64,000 bases of DNA from Butyrivibrio sp. NC2002 (GTDB lineage Bacteria > Bacillota > Clostridia > Lachnospirales > Lachnospiraceae). Position 1 is the stretch's first letter; the number at the start of each line of letters is the position of its first letter. The translations under genes and the position numbers were made by a program. Location of the stretch: the NCBI RefSeq assembly GCF_000702265.1, contig NZ_JNKZ01000010.1, positions 1 to 64,000 of the forward strand, read 5' to 3'. Of this stretch, positions 1 to 9,506 are shown piece after piece. Under the pieces are notes generated by a model that saw nothing but the letters and a program-made list of their open reading frames with translations, did no database searches and was not told where the DNA came from.

Positions 1-659
1 TCGATTACAGGCGCTTCCTCTACTACCGGTACTTCCTCTACTGCTGGAGCTTCCTCTACTGCAGGTATCTCCTCAGGCATTGCAATTTCTTCTACCGCAG
101 GGGCTGCTTCTGCAGCCGCCTGATTTTCTTCGATAATAATTGTACTGTCTGCAACCGAAAGAATCTCTTCAACACTCGGGATATCTTCTGCAGCAGGTGC
201 TGTCTCCTCCGGTATTGTAACCTCTTCGACCGCAGGAGTATCTTCCATCACAGGCGTCTCTTCTGCTACTGGCGCTTCCTCTATTACCGGTGTTGCCTCT
301 TCTGCTACCGGCGCCTCCTCTATCACAGGCGTTGCTTCTTCTGCTACCGGCGCTTCTTCCACAGCCGGTACTTCCTCTACTGCTGGAGCTTCCTCTATCA
401 CAGGCGCTGTTTCCTCAGCTACAGGAATTTCCTCTACTACTGGTGCTTCTTCTACCGCAGGCGTTGCCTCTGCAGCCGCAGCCATTTCTTCTAATTTTTT
501 ATCAACATCCCCGGCACTTTCAGCCGAAGCCATTGCTGCTATCATATCATCTGTCGAAACAGCTGCCTTTTCTGTTTTACCTGCTTTCGCTGCAGCCGAT
601 TTCGTTGTCCTTGTTCTAGTAGTCTTCTTTACTACTTCCTGCTCACTTGATTTTTCCAT
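1..659 (-). CDS. Ala/Glu/Pro/Val-rich low-complexity protein, 3' end outside the window
   Basis: The reading frame opens at the ATG at 659, after a good AGGAG site about 8 bases upstream, and runs off the left edge with no stop, so about 219 residues are seen. The first 30 residues are basic and Thr/Ala/Lys-rich; the rest is a run of degenerate units of the type EEAPVVEE / EEATPVIEE with occasional hydrophobic breaks (for example [14 protein letters not shown]). There is no signal peptide and no recognisable domain in the visible part. Such acidic Pro/Ala spacers often link domains or form extended stalks, but the function cannot be named. The opposite-strand Leu/Pro-rich frame is only a shadow of this repeat. 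Confidence 0.75.
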   Translation of the reverse strand, partial: MEKSSEQEVVKKTTRTRTTKSAAAKAGKTEKAAVSTDDMIAAMASAESAGDVDKKLEEMAAAAEATPAVEEAPVVEEIPVAEETAPVIEEAPAVEEVPAVEEAPVAEEATPVIEEAPVAEEATPVIEEAPVAEETPVMEDTPAVEEVTIPEETAPAAEDIPSVEEILSVADSTIIIEENQAAAEAAPAVEEIAMPEEIPAVEEAPAVEEVPVVEEAPVI

Positions 660-861
660 GCTATATCTCCTCATTTTGAGACAAACTGATAAAATCCTAC
701 ATATATATTATCTTTTATAAGCAGGACAAATCACAGTAAACTTTCTATAAAAAAGACTAAATTTAGTGTTAACTTTCTACTATTTTCCGCACTAAACAAA
801 ATGCCTCTTCTTACTAATCCTGATACAGCACTTATTTGAGACACCTTTTTATGGCAAACAC

Positions 862-1600
862 CCCAAGTTGCCTTGAAATCACGGGTACTTGGGGCTTTTG
901 ATGAGTTCGGAGATACGATGACTGGACGAATTCTTCTTGTAACAAGAGCTAAAAGCCCCAAGTATATAGGAAATTAGACAGACTTGTTGCTTTTGCTCTT
1001 TTGGCCACAGCGTCTCGGAGCGCGAAAAGCCACAAGTTGCCTTGAAATCATGGGTACTTGTTGCTTTTGAGGAATTCGGAGATGCGGTGACAGGACGAAT
1101 TCTTCTTCTGACAAGGGCGAAATACCCCAAGACCATATGAAAACAGCGGGACTTGTTGCTTTTACTCTTTCTGCGCTAACGTCCTGGAACGAGAAAAGCC
1201 ACAAGTTGCCTTGAAATCACGGGTACTTGGGGCTTTTGAGGAATTCGAAGATGCGATGACTGAACGAATTCTTCCTGTGACAAGAGCGAAATACCCCAAG
1301 ATCCTATGAAAACAGCAGGACTTGTTGCTTTTGCTCTTTTGGCTCTAGAGTCGCGAAGTGACAAAAGCCACAAGTTGCCTTGAAATCATGGAACTTGTTG
1401 CTTTTGAAGAATTCGGAGATGCGATGACTGGACGAATTCTTCCTGTGACAAGAGTGAAATACCCCAAGACCATATGAAAACAGCAGAACTTGTTGCTTTT
1501 TCACTTTTTGCTCTAGCGTCACGGAGCAGCAAAAAACCCAAGTTGCCTTGAAAACAACGGAACTTGGGGCTTTTGCTCTTTTGGCGCAACTCTTAGTCCT
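862..1600. repeat. 170-bp tandem repeat array, about 4.4 units
   Basis: The word AAGTTGCCTTGAAA recurs at about 865, 1034, 1203, 1373 and 1540, giving a period of 168-170 bp. Each unit carries inverted words: CCCCAAGT facing ACTTGGGG, and ACTTGTTGCTTTT facing AAAAGCCACAAGT, so each could fold into two hairpins. Because 170 is not a multiple of three, the open frames on the minus strand change from unit to unit, which argues against coding. A diverged partial copy lies at 27971-28045. Function unknown. Confidence 0.85.
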
Positions 1601-1753
1601 CTGCTTTCTTATTTCTTGCCTTGTAATAGATAACACATCTTATAGCAATGATAAGTCCCACAACAATTAAGATGAACGGAAGAATCATCATAAAAAGTGG
1701 GACTATAACATACGGGATTAAAAGCTGAAAAAATTTGATTCTTGTTTGCTCAT
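1593..1753 (-). pseudogene. small single-span membrane protein, frame broken at a T run
   Basis: From the ATG at 1753 (preceded by GGTGG) the frame reads MSKQESNFF and then stops after two more codons. In the next frame the same stretch continues as QLLIPYVIVPLF, then a strongly hydrophobic segment and a basic tail ending KARNKKAED before a stop at 1593. The switch point is a run of six T (minus strand). One added or missing base would restore a protein of about 53 residues with one or two membrane spans. This is either a real frameshift or a sequencing error. No family recognised. Confidence 0.5.
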
Positions 1754-1773
1754 GCTATCATCCACCGCCAAAA

Positions 1774-2301
1774 TCATAGTGTTTGTTCGATTTCCTTTAG
1801 ACCATTTCCCATCTCTTTATCGTTGTGATCCATTACATTATCGTAGAATTCATGAAAAGGCATTATTTTAACATCATTTACCTCATAATGATCAAATAAA
1901 AATCCGCCTTCAGGGACTTCTACACGTATCATGAATACTGATACCAGTAGACCGGTTCCATCATCCCAGTCTTTTATGTAGTCAAAAGCGAGTTTCAGAT
2001 CCTTTGGATTGACAACAATCCCCAATTCTTCAGAAAGTTCTCTCACTGCAGCTTCATCCGGTGCTTCCCCTGAGCGAACCCCGCCACCGGTCATGTCCCA
2101 TTTTCCGGCGTAATATCTGGCTTTAAGTGAGCGCTGCTGTACTACATACATACCTTCACCTTCTCCGGGTGTAGGAGAATCTGCAGTTTTCATTATAATA
2201 AGTACATGCCTGTAATACTCTCCGGGATACTTATTTTCATGTTTTTCTTTAATTTTTCCTGTAGGGATCCCATCCCTTGTGTATACATCTATATATTCCA
2301 T
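1774..2301 (-). CDS. Nudix hydrolase
   Basis: A 175-residue protein of the Nudix superfamily, which cleaves nucleoside diphosphates linked to another moiety. The full Nudix box (GX5EX7REX2EEXG) lies at about residues 72-94, read as GGGVRSGEAPDEAAVRELSE followed by ELGI. The N-terminus (MEYIDVYTRDGIPTGK) resembles the isopentenyl-diphosphate-isomerase-like Nudix group. I chose the ATG at 2301; the in-frame ATG at 2340 lies inside the tail of an older HD-protein reading frame and has its ribosome site only 2 bases away. Substrate not predictable. Confidence 0.88.
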   Translation of the reverse strand: MEYIDVYTRDGIPTGKIKEKHENKYPGEYYRHVLIIMKTADSPTPGEGEGMYVVQQRSLKARYYAGKWDMTGGGVRSGEAPDEAAVRELSEELGIVVNPKDLKLAFDYIKDWDDGTGLLVSVFMIRVEVPEGGFLFDHYEVNDVKIMPFHEFYDNVMDHNDKEMGNGLKEIEQTL

Positions 2302-2308
2302 AATATGA

Positions 2309-2520
2309 TCACAGCCCCAGTTCCTTGCAGAGATTGTCATATCTCCTCTGCTCTTTTTCTTTTACTGGCTTCGATGAGTCTTTAAAACAGTGGTCGATTA
2401 TATCTGCATCCTTTAATAGCTCATCCATAGGAGAATCTGTCACAAGTTTGTCATCGTGAAGCATTCATGAAGCATTCCTGTCATGACAGCTAATTCCTCA
2501 TTTGTGCCTCCGAATGTTAT
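2309..2520 (-). pseudogene. C-terminal remnant of an HD-domain hydrolase
   Basis: Minus-strand codons upstream of the Nudix gene read HDDKLVTDSPMDELLKDADI, then IDHCFKDSS and a tail ending LCKELGL and a stop at 2309. This matches the C-terminal end of predicted HD superfamily hydrolases. Further upstream a second frame reads TNEELAVMTGMLH. The two pieces are offset by an 11-base tandem duplication near 2462-2483 (ATGCTTCATGA followed by ATGCTTCACGA). Only the last 60-70 residues survive. Confidence 0.55.
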
Positions 2521-2583
2521 AATTATAAAAATTACAAACTAAGTAGTAGCTTGTACTGTTAACTCTTTTCTATCCATTATAAA

Positions 2584-2862
2584 TCATATGGGGAGTTTGG
2601 CGCTATGAAACTTCCAGCTAACGGCCTGTTTTCTTCCACTGACAAAGTTCCTGTATATTCCGTCCTGCTCCATCAGCTCATCATGCTTGCCCTGTTGAAC
2701 AATTTTCCCTTTATCAATAACAACTATCTGGTCTGCATGTCTGACTGTCTTAAGCCTGTGAGCTATCATGATAATGGTCTTTTCCTTAGTCAGGTTCTCT
2801 ATGGCCTGCGTAAGCTCTTTTTCATTCTCAGGATCAACATTGTTAATGGTCTGTTTATTGAC
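2584..2862 (-). pseudogene. C-terminal stub of an ABC exporter ATPase
   Basis: About 92 codons in the frame directly after the acyltransferase stop. They read NNVDPENEKELTQAIENL, then IIMIAHRLKTVRHADQIVVI and DKGKIVQQGKHDELM. This is the region from just after Walker B/D-loop to the H-loop and C-terminus of a permease-ATPase fusion exporter. Walker A, the signature motif and the membrane domain are absent, so the gene was truncated, most likely when the neighbouring acyltransferase arrived or by deletion. Confidence 0.8.
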
Positions 2863-3942
2863 TCATTTTAGTTTTTTAATACCCAGCACTGCCCACCTGA
2901 AAAACGGAATGTGTGAAATAATGGCATATAGCCCGTATCCGAAAATAAATCCAGCCACCAGGCTTAACATGTAGCACGCAGGCGCAGGTAGGAGTCCCGG
3001 CTTTGCAAAGATCAGAGCAACGGAAGATATTCCAAGATAATGAAATACATATAGTCCAAAGCTATGAGATGACATCCATTTGGATATAGAACCTGAAACA
3101 TCCCCGAAACGTGCCATTCCCGAAAGCATGGCAAGTGATCCCACATACGCATCAAGCGAGTATAAAAAGCCCCTGTTGATAGGCTTGTCTGCATAGTTAT
3201 CGCCGAAATATAAGACAGCGAAAATCACACATATAACAGCAGCTACCGCTATCAAAGGTACTGCTATCTTCTTCAGCCTTTCGATTACCTCATCATTTGA
3301 GAACACGAAATAGCCAAGCATGAAAAACACGAAATAAAATGCGATTCTGTAAACTGAAATTATAGGTGTATTAAGAATCTGCGCTGCGCCCCAGATTGGA
3401 AAAACAAATAAAGCAACCAGCCACAGAGGAGTCCCCGCTCCGGCTGCCAATACCTTTCCCTTTTCAATCTTTCTGATCAGCACAAGCACCACGCAGTAAA
3501 CCCACAGAAGATGCATATACCAAAGTACTCCGCTTCCGGATGCAACCATTATCAAATAGATAACCGGCTTCGGAACTCCCGCTGACGCAAGTCCTTCAAA
3601 TCCTCCACCAAGTGACATGCTCACATACCCTTGAATAAACTGAAATGCAAAGAGACCTATAGTCGATGGTACCAGAAGTTTTAAAGTTCTGGACTTTATG
3701 AACTCATTATCCGAATGTGAATCCAGGGATAATCTGGCACTTATTCCGGAAACCACGAAAAGAACCGGCATAAACCAAGGATAGACCAGATACTGAAAAA
3801 TATCGTAGTACTGAACCGACAAATCTGTGATTTTTCCAATACCGCCAAGAATGCCTTCCGCATTATACATATAAAACACATGATAAATAACAACGATGAT
3901 AACTGTAATCCAGCGAATGTTGTCCAAATAGTGTTTTCTCAT
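2863..3942 (-). CDS. acyltransferase family 3 membrane protein
   Basis: About 359 residues with roughly ten hydrophobic segments. The N-terminus MRKHYLDNIRWITVIIVVIY, followed by H and later by RLSLDSHSD, is typical of the acyltransferase-3 family (PF01757), membrane enzymes that transfer acetyl or other acyl groups to sugars or other extracytoplasmic acceptors. I chose the ATG at 3942 because GAGGTGG lies 8 bases upstream; a longer frame to 4017 has no ribosome site. The gene ends exactly where the ABC-exporter stub begins. Acceptor unknown. Confidence 0.82.
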   Translation of the reverse strand: MRKHYLDNIRWITVIIVVIYHVFYMYNAEGILGGIGKITDLSVQYYDIFQYLVYPWFMPVLFVVSGISARLSLDSHSDNEFIKSRTLKLLVPSTIGLFAFQFIQGYVSMSLGGGFEGLASAGVPKPVIYLIMVASGSGVLWYMHLLWVYCVVLVLIRKIEKGKVLAAGAGTPLWLVALFVFPIWGAAQILNTPIISVYRIAFYFVFFMLGYFVFSNDEVIERLKKIAVPLIAVAAVICVIFAVLYFGDNYADKPINRGFLYSLDAYVGSLAMLSGMARFGDVSGSISKWMSSHSFGLYVFHYLGISSVALIFAKPGLLPAPACYMLSLVAGFIFGYGLYAIISHIPFFRWAVLGIKKLK

Positions 3943-4173
3943 ACTTATTCCACCTCGAATATTATGTATTGGCACGATTGCTCCGCAATCCTGCCCTATC
4001 GGTCGGAACCATTCCAAATCATGACTTCGTCATGATGGTTCCTCCCTCGCAATTTTTTAACATTATTTTATTGCACTAATCAGTATGAGTCCACCAATTG
4101 ATGGTTTTAGTCAAAAACTGAATTTATTTCAAAAATCCTACCCGCGCTTTGTCTGTTTTTGTCATCGTTTTTC

Positions 4174-5799
4174 TCATACCAGAAATTTGTTGCGTAACAA
4201 CTCAAGTTCTCTGTCATTACATCCGGTTGCTTCAAATATGAACGAGTCATTTGAAAAGTAATTATTTTCTATATAATATAATCCTGATCTAAGAACCTCC
4301 GGAACTACGCTTATACTTGTCTGAAGACCACGTTTCAGGTTTTCTTTGCCATTATCACGAACACCCAGATCAGCCTTTATACTCTCGGTTTTAGTAAATA
4401 AGGTTACAGCAGATGCATTGTAATCGTTGATAATGTATTTTTTATCGCACCCAAGAACTAAGAGAAGAAGTGCCGCAATGATACCGGTTCGATCCTTTCC
4501 GCTGGTACAATGAAAAAGAATTGTTCCGGGGGATTCTCTAAGAAGTTGAAAAATGCGATGAATCGAATCCAATGAACGTGCATCCATGGAAATGTTTCTG
4601 TACATTTTTATCACTTCGTCTATGCGGGCATATTGCTCAACATACCAAGCTCTATCAGTTTCAGACAGACTTTGCATATAACGCTGTGTAAGGTAATCCA
4701 TCCTGCTTGTATCTATATTCTCAACCAAAGGAATGTTCTCATACCGCACTCCTGCAATGCTTTTATCCGGGGCTTGCGCTACTTCCATTGGCGTGCGAAG
4801 ATCGATCACTAGAGAAAGACCAAGCGTATTCAAATAATCCGCTTCTTCATCTGTTAACTGATGAAGGTTTCCACTTCTAATTAGAAGTCCATCTTTAATC
4901 TTTCTTCCGGAATTAGTCGGTAAATCTTTTATCCACCTGGCATTTTCAACAGATTTCAGTTTTATTTGATTGCAGCGAATCAGTTCAAACGCTTCGTCAA
5001 ACTCCTCATCGGAAAGTATGTCATTGTTCTCAGGAGATTGATCATATATCTGGTCTGTTTTGCAATAATCTTCAAGCAAATAGTCATATGCCTCAGAGGT
5101 GATATCACAAACATACTTTGGTATGCTATTGCTAACCTGATACTCAATTACAACTCGCAGCATTCTAAGGATTGACAGATTGATATCAGTTTTAGCGATT
5201 TCAATAAGAGTCCTTAGCATTGGTTGATTTGGTCTTTGGGGTTCGGCATGGTCAGAAAGGAATATAATTTTTTCAAGTAATGACATATCCGGACGCGCAC
5301 AGACATGAAACCGAATTGCGTTCAAAGCATCTTTATCAGAAAGTCCGAATTCATGTTCTGCAATGAGCGCTCCAATTTCTGCATGCAGATTAGCTTCATA
5401 TTGCAGGCTGATATCTTGTATCTGATGTCCATATTTTCCTGCAATATTGGCCATTTCATCCGGGGACATATCTTTTGCTATATCATGAAGCAGGGCAGTT
5501 TTCCGCACAAGGTCCTTGTCTACATCGTAAAATTCTGATAAATAGACGGCTACAGTGGTCACTCCCAGCGTATGTTCAAACCTGGAATCGCTCATATATG
5601 TTTTAATATGAGATATCCATTCATCTTCAAGCTTAATCTGTCCGAATTTTCTTATTTCTTCAAGCATCTCGTTATCCTTATCCTTCCATTGGTGAAACGG
5701 TTCTAGCTGCAAAAAGACCTGAGACAAGCGGATCCTCTGAATAGTACTCAAAATTTCTTCCGCAGAGAATGCTGCGATGAATGTTGAGTGCCGGGGCAA
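4174..5799 (-). CDS. fusion of YqeK-like HD hydrolase and tyrosine phosphatase
   Basis: Two enzymes in one chain. Residues about 65-245 are an HD domain of the YqeK type (symmetrical diadenosine-tetraphosphate hydrolase family): H76, H105-D106 in ALLHDIAKD, then HAEIGA and the C-terminal D of LSDHAE. Residues about 265-541 are a protein-tyrosine-phosphatase-like domain (PF13350 type) with the P-loop [10 protein letters not shown] (C431, R437) and the upstream DLRTPMEV. The called start is a TTG. A far better start lies at 5873 (GGGGG then ATG), reading [18 protein letters not shown] and KRQGK; it stays open to 5748 but in the other frame. One extra A in the A5 run at 5804-5808 would fuse it into this protein, giving a hydrophobic N-terminus. 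Confidence 0.8.
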   Translation of the reverse strand: MPRHSTFIAAFSAEEILSTIQRIRLSQVFLQLEPFHQWKDKDNEMLEEIRKFGQIKLEDEWISHIKTYMSDSRFEHTLGVTTVAVYLSEFYDVDKDLVRKTALLHDIAKDMSPDEMANIAGKYGHQIQDISLQYEANLHAEIGALIAEHEFGLSDKDALNAIRFHVCARPDMSLLEKIIFLSDHAEPQRPNQPMLRTLIEIAKTDINLSILRMLRVVIEYQVSNSIPKYVCDITSEAYDYLLEDYCKTDQIYDQSPENNDILSDEEFDEAFELIRCNQIKLKSVENARWIKDLPTNSGRKIKDGLLIRSGNLHQLTDEEADYLNTLGLSLVIDLRTPMEVAQAPDKSIAGVRYENIPLVENIDTSRMDYLTQRYMQSLSETDRAWYVEQYARIDEVIKMYRNISMDARSLDSIHRIFQLLRESPGTILFHCTSGKDRTGIIAALLLLVLGCDKKYIINDYNASAVTLFTKTESIKADLGVRDNGKENLKRGLQTSISVVPEVLRSGLYYIENNYFSNDSFIFEATGCNDRELELLRNKFLV

Positions 5800-5913
5800 T
5801 TCCTTTTTCCCTGTCTTTTGAAATAAAGTGCAGATGCCATCATAATCGGTGCTAAAACCAGTTTCTTTCTCATTTTTGCCCCCTTATATTCGCAAAAGCC
5901 TTTAAATTGTTCC

Positions 5914-7047
5914 TCATGGTTGTGTCATAAGTATCTTTATCAGTTCTGTGAAGTCTGCTATTTCCTGGACAGTTGTGTATTCTTCAGTTGTATGTATGTT
6001 ATGCATGGGACCGTATATATTTAGTCCGTCCATTCCGTGTTTTATCAAAGAATTTATATCACTTCCTCCAAAGGATTTCTTTGCCACGGCTCTCCTTCCC
6101 TGTTTCTCTAATGCTCTCTTATATCTATTCAAAGCACTTCCTTCTGCGGCTTCGGGATCTATCCTGTAAACGGTGATTCTTTCTTTTTTATCTATGCAAA
6201 GCTCTGCACCTGCTCTATTCGCTTCTTCTGAAAAAATGCTTTCTACTAAGTCTATTGTCCGATGTGCATCTTCATGGACACCGCTTCTTATCTCACCTTT
6301 TATAAAACAGTTTTCCGGAACAGCGTTGGTAACACTTCCGCCTTCTATTATTCCGATATTCAGCGTGGTGTGATCATCAGCCCACCCCTGCTTTATTCTG
6401 CTGATTGCAGCAGCTGCTACTGCTATTGCATTTATTCCCTTTTCAGGCTCATAACCAGCGTGGGAAGCCTTACCCTTTATATGTACTTCGAATGAAATGA
6501 GTGTCGGCTCGCAGGATGAATAGACTCCATATTCTCCGCTGCAGTCGGGAGCAAAGGCTATCCTGGAGCGAATCCTTGAATAATCAAGAGCCGCGCTTCC
6601 AAGGCCGTAAACCTCTTCTGCCACCGTAAACAGAAACTCTATTGGCGGATGATCCAGATTTTTCTCGATTACTCTGGTGTACGCCTCGATAATTCCTGCT
6701 ATGCCAACCCTGTCATCTGCTCCCAGGACAGTCGTATGATCGCTTGTGATTGTTCCGCCGTCATTTAATATGATCTTCTTATTGTTTCCCGGAGATACGG
6801 TGTCCATATGTGCACAGAACAGAATAGGCTCAGAGTCTGCATACTTTCCCCGCCCCTCTGCAAAGCCATACAGATTCCCACAGTTACCACCGATCTTACC
6901 GGCAATATCATCCTCGATAAGCTTTATTCCCAGCTTTTGGAACTCTGCTATAAGATAATCAGCGACAAGCCTCTCATTAAAGGATTCACCGTCTACCAGC
7001 GCAAGCTCTGTAAATCTGTCTACTACTCTCTTGTCATTTTCTCTCAT
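5914..7047 (-). CDS. M20 family metallopeptidase, PepT-like
   Basis: A 377-residue zinc peptidase related to tripeptidase T. Metal-ligand motifs are visible in order: CAHMDTVSPG, GADDRVG, the catalytic VAEEVYGLGSAALD, an aspartate in FAPDCSGEYG, and the terminal NIYGPMHNIHTTEE histidine. The dimerisation insert contains GKASHAGYEPEKGINAI. The ATG at 7047 follows an AGGAG about 10 bases upstream; the ATG at 7077 has none. It probably acts in the cytoplasm on short peptides. It stands alone and is likely its own transcription unit. Confidence 0.87.
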   Translation of the reverse strand: MRENDKRVVDRFTELALVDGESFNERLVADYLIAEFQKLGIKLIEDDIAGKIGGNCGNLYGFAEGRGKYADSEPILFCAHMDTVSPGNNKKIILNDGGTITSDHTTVLGADDRVGIAGIIEAYTRVIEKNLDHPPIEFLFTVAEEVYGLGSAALDYSRIRSRIAFAPDCSGEYGVYSSCEPTLISFEVHIKGKASHAGYEPEKGINAIAVAAAAISRIKQGWADDHTTLNIGIIEGGSVTNAVPENCFIKGEIRSGVHEDAHRTIDLVESIFSEEANRAGAELCIDKKERITVYRIDPEAAEGSALNRYKRALEKQGRRAVAKKSFGGSDINSLIKHGMDGLNIYGPMHNIHTTEEYTTVQEIADFTELIKILMTQP

Positions 7048-7143
7048 AGATAATTGCTCCTGCTTCTTCACAGTCATCTATCAAAATAATAGCCTCAATT
7101 CTATAAGCATTTTCCCATATCCTACTGTGCATTTAGCTGCAAA

Positions 7144-7668
7144 TTAAACATCTTTAGCCATATAAAGTAAAAGGTCATCATCGTTGAAACAGGGTGCATA
7201 CTGTTCTAATTGTTTCCCTTTATACCAGACTCCGCTGCCATCAAAATTGTAACCTCTTTTTACATACATCCTCTGAGCCGGTCCATATCCTAAATGAACT
7301 CCAACTGCCAAGTAAACTTTATCGGAAACTTTTGACGCCTCTTTTTCAACAGCATCCAAAAGCCTATTTCCAATACCTTTATTATGAACATCAAAAAAAA
7401 CTGTCAGATCTTCAATTTCAGGATAGCCTTGATTTCCCCAAGGACCTTCTGTAGGATTCAGAACCAGAGTACATTGCCCGGAGACTCTGCCATCATACTC
7501 TGCGATAAAAACAAATCTTTTAACATCCTCCTGTTCTTTAAAATACTTTTCGTATGTTGCTAAAGAAGGATGCCAACCATACGAAAAATATGTATCATAA
7601 AGGATTTTTGCATCTTCAGGAATCATGCTCCTAATTCTTATAGTTCCGTCATCATAATACGTAATCAT
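7144..7668 (-). CDS. GNAT family N-acetyltransferase
   Basis: A 174-residue GNAT protein. The acetyl-CoA binding region reads IEDLTVFFDVHNKGIGNRLL, followed by DAVEKEASK, with the later segment YGPAQRMYVKRGYNFDGSG matching motif B. The length is usual for a single-domain GNAT. The acceptor substrate cannot be predicted from the sequence. Confidence 0.85.
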   Translation of the reverse strand: MITYYDDGTIRIRSMIPEDAKILYDTYFSYGWHPSLATYEKYFKEQEDVKRFVFIAEYDGRVSGQCTLVLNPTEGPWGNQGYPEIEDLTVFFDVHNKGIGNRLLDAVEKEASKVSDKVYLAVGVHLGYGPAQRMYVKRGYNFDGSGVWYKGKQLEQYAPCFNDDDLLLYMAKDV

Positions 7669-7745
7669 CTACAACCACCCATCCGAAACGAAGTATTTTA
7701 TTATCTCACTATCATACTTCGGCGAGTTTATTTATATATCCTCGC

Positions 7746-8039
7746 CTATTTCTGCTCCATGTTCTTTTTTCTATCAATTATGGCTCCGATTATCATACCT
7801 GCGGACATTCCGAGAGCTGTTCCAAGGCACATACCTGTTGATATTCTGCCAGATAACAGATAACTTGCGATACATCCAACTACAAGTCCTATGCCCATTC
7901 CCCAGCTCTGGCCGAGTACCAATCCAACAGGTGGCGCATCATCTGGCTCATTGATTTCTTCTGCAAAATACCCCATGTACATGTTCATCTGGCCAATATC
8001 ATCATACTCAACATTGCTCATACTGTCCATTCTGTCCAT
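7746..8039 (-). CDS. small glycine-rich membrane protein
   Basis: A 97-residue protein with an acidic N-terminal part (FAEEINEPDDAPP) and two hydrophobic, glycine-rich segments (GMGIGLVVGCIASYLL and TALGMSAGMIIGAIID) ending in a lysine-rich tail. The spacing of glycines resembles glycine-zipper membrane helices. A weak GGA lies upstream of the ATG. No family recognised. Confidence 0.6.
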   Translation of the reverse strand: MDRMDSMSNVEYDDIGQMNMYMGYFAEEINEPDDAPPVGLVLGQSWGMGIGLVVGCIASYLLSGRISTGMCLGTALGMSAGMIIGAIIDRKKNMEQK

Positions 8040-8122
8040 TCACATTCCATTTTTTACAAAATAATACCGGAGACTATAAAGTCCCCGGCATTAGCATAAG
8101 TTATTTTATCTCTTGTATGTTT

Positions 8123-8920
8123 TCACATGAACTGCGCAAATTTAGACATGCTCTTTGTATCATCTGTCTTCAAAAGAAACTCGGATATTTTCTTCAGTGT
8201 CTTTCTTCCAAGAAAACAGGCAATTCCTGTTAATTCAGACACATCTCCTTTTTCTATAGCCTTATCTACAATGTTTTCAAGAGACTTTTTTGATAAGAAC
8301 GGAGCAAGTGCTTTTATCCCATCGAAGCTGTCGCCTTCTATTCTTGAAACAACATCATCAAGTGCTTCCTCTGACATAAACGGAGCCAGGGCAACCAGAT
8401 CTCTAACATTAGATGAGGTAATCTTCTTTGAGATATTGGTCAATGCTTCTTCTGATAAGAAAGGCGCAAGAGCTACAAGGTCTTTTAAATTTGCTTCATC
8501 AACCCTGGAGGCAATTTCATCAAGGTATTCATCATCCAGGAAAGGCGCGAGTTCTACAAGGGCTTTGATATTAAGCTGATCATTCTCAGATGTCTTCCTG
8601 ACTTCCTCTGTAAGTTCCATTGGTGGAAGCATCGGAGCCACATCTGTTAGTTCTTCTGATGTAAGTGGCTCAGAGCTTTTTTCCAGAACTTTCTTTACTG
8701 CAGTTGATCCATTATCATTTCCAAGTAGTTCTGTCACATCAAGATCAAGAGCCTTTGCTATATCAGAAATCTTTCCGATATCGGGCATGGAATTTCCGCG
8801 CTCCCAATTTGATACTGCCTGATAACTTACTCCGACGATATCAGCAAGTTCAAGCTGTGTCATATTCTTCTTTGTCCGGGCATTCTTGATATTTTTAGCA
8901 ACTTTATTCATATCTAACAT
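8123..8920 (-). CDS. XRE-family regulator with an LAPFL-type helical repeat tail
   Basis: A 265-residue protein. Residues about 6-65 form a classic XRE helix-turn-helix (NMTQLELADIVGVSYQAVSN then WERGNSMPD). The C-terminal two thirds hold about five copies of a roughly 30-residue unit with the core LVALAPFLSEEALTNI (variants LVELAPFLDDEYLDEI, LVALAPFMSEEALDDV, IKALAPFLSKKSLENI, LTGIACFLGRKTLKKI). The repeats suggest an alpha-solenoid that could be a sensor or oligomerisation part. The ATG at 8920 follows AAGGAG 7 bases upstream; the longer frame to 9007 lacks one. Targets unknown. Confidence 0.8.
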   Translation of the reverse strand: MLDMNKVAKNIKNARTKKNMTQLELADIVGVSYQAVSNWERGNSMPDIGKISDIAKALDLDVTELLGNDNGSTAVKKVLEKSSEPLTSEELTDVAPMLPPMELTEEVRKTSENDQLNIKALVELAPFLDDEYLDEIASRVDEANLKDLVALAPFLSEEALTNISKKITSSNVRDLVALAPFMSEEALDDVVSRIEGDSFDGIKALAPFLSKKSLENIVDKAIEKGDVSELTGIACFLGRKTLKKISEFLLKTDDTKSMSKFAQFM

Positions 8921-9079
8921 TTTATCTCTCCTTAATCTGTATTGGATACTGGCCGGTACCTTTTGTCTGATACAAGAATACCTCTCTGAGCAAAAGCTGT
9001 ACATCAATTTGTAATTGAGTCCGAATTTCTGCTTAAATACTGAGACTCAAGCAGCAGTTGAGAAGCATATATCAAAGCT

Positions 9080-9268
9080 TTATCTCATTAACCAATTAGT
9101 TAAATCTAGTACTTTTATTCCTTCAATGTCATAATCATCATGCTTTGTATTCGCTATCAAAATCTTAGGATATGCATCTTTTATCGCTCTTAGTGGAGAC
9201 AACTCTCTTTCCAATGTATCTGAATCAGAAATATTATCTGACTTAAACTTCGCACATGAAAATGTGCT
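9080..9268 (-). pseudogene. C-terminal remnant of a DUF4143/AAA ATPase
   Basis: The minus strand reads DNISDSDTLERELSPLRAIK, then DAYPKILIANTKHDDYDIEG and IKVLDLTNWLMR with a stop at 9080. This is the characteristic C-terminal end of the DUF4143-containing AAA ATPase family. A TAG at 9269-9271 closes the frame upstream, so only about 60 residues survive. The Walker motifs and most of DUF4143 are gone. Confidence 0.65.
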
Positions 9269-9377
9269 CTAGAACCTTGATAATTCAATAAAAACTGGCA
9301 TTTAAAAAGACGTGAAGCCTCTATATTTGGTATAATTTAAGTACCACCAAAAAAAACACCATAAGGAGACTCACGCC

Positions 9378-9506
9378 TTGTCTACGATTATATCACAGAA
9401 TGACTTCGATACTATGCAGAATGTGGATTCAATTAAAATCTTTTTGAAAGATTCCACATTTCCTCTATCCTCAAATCATCCAATGTCAGGAAAACAAAGG
9501 GCGTAG
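9378..9506 (+). pseudogene. 5' stub of a transposase gene
   Basis: A TTG start at 9378 follows AAGGAG and an extended -10 like TGGTATAAT at about 9338. The frame reads STIISQNDFDTMQNVDSIKI before degenerating to a stop after 42 residues. The N-terminus resembles those of DDE transposases common in Lachnospiraceae, but I cannot name the family with certainty. It runs against, and appears to have truncated, the second ankyrin copy on the opposite strand. Confidence 0.4.

Noticed and set aside
290..619. Plus-strand Leu/Pro-rich 109-residue frame
   Set aside because: It is the complement of the Glu/Ala/Pro repeat of the real minus-strand gene at 1-659.
731..1636. Six overlapping minus-strand frames with similar peptides (for example QEEFVQSSHLRIPQK)
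   Set aside because: They are translations of the 170-bp repeat. The unit is not a multiple of three, so each frame breaks in the next unit, and none has a credible ribosome site.
3943..4017. 25-residue N-terminal extension of the acyltransferase
   Set aside because: The ribosome site for the inner ATG lies within it, and the added peptide has no family support.
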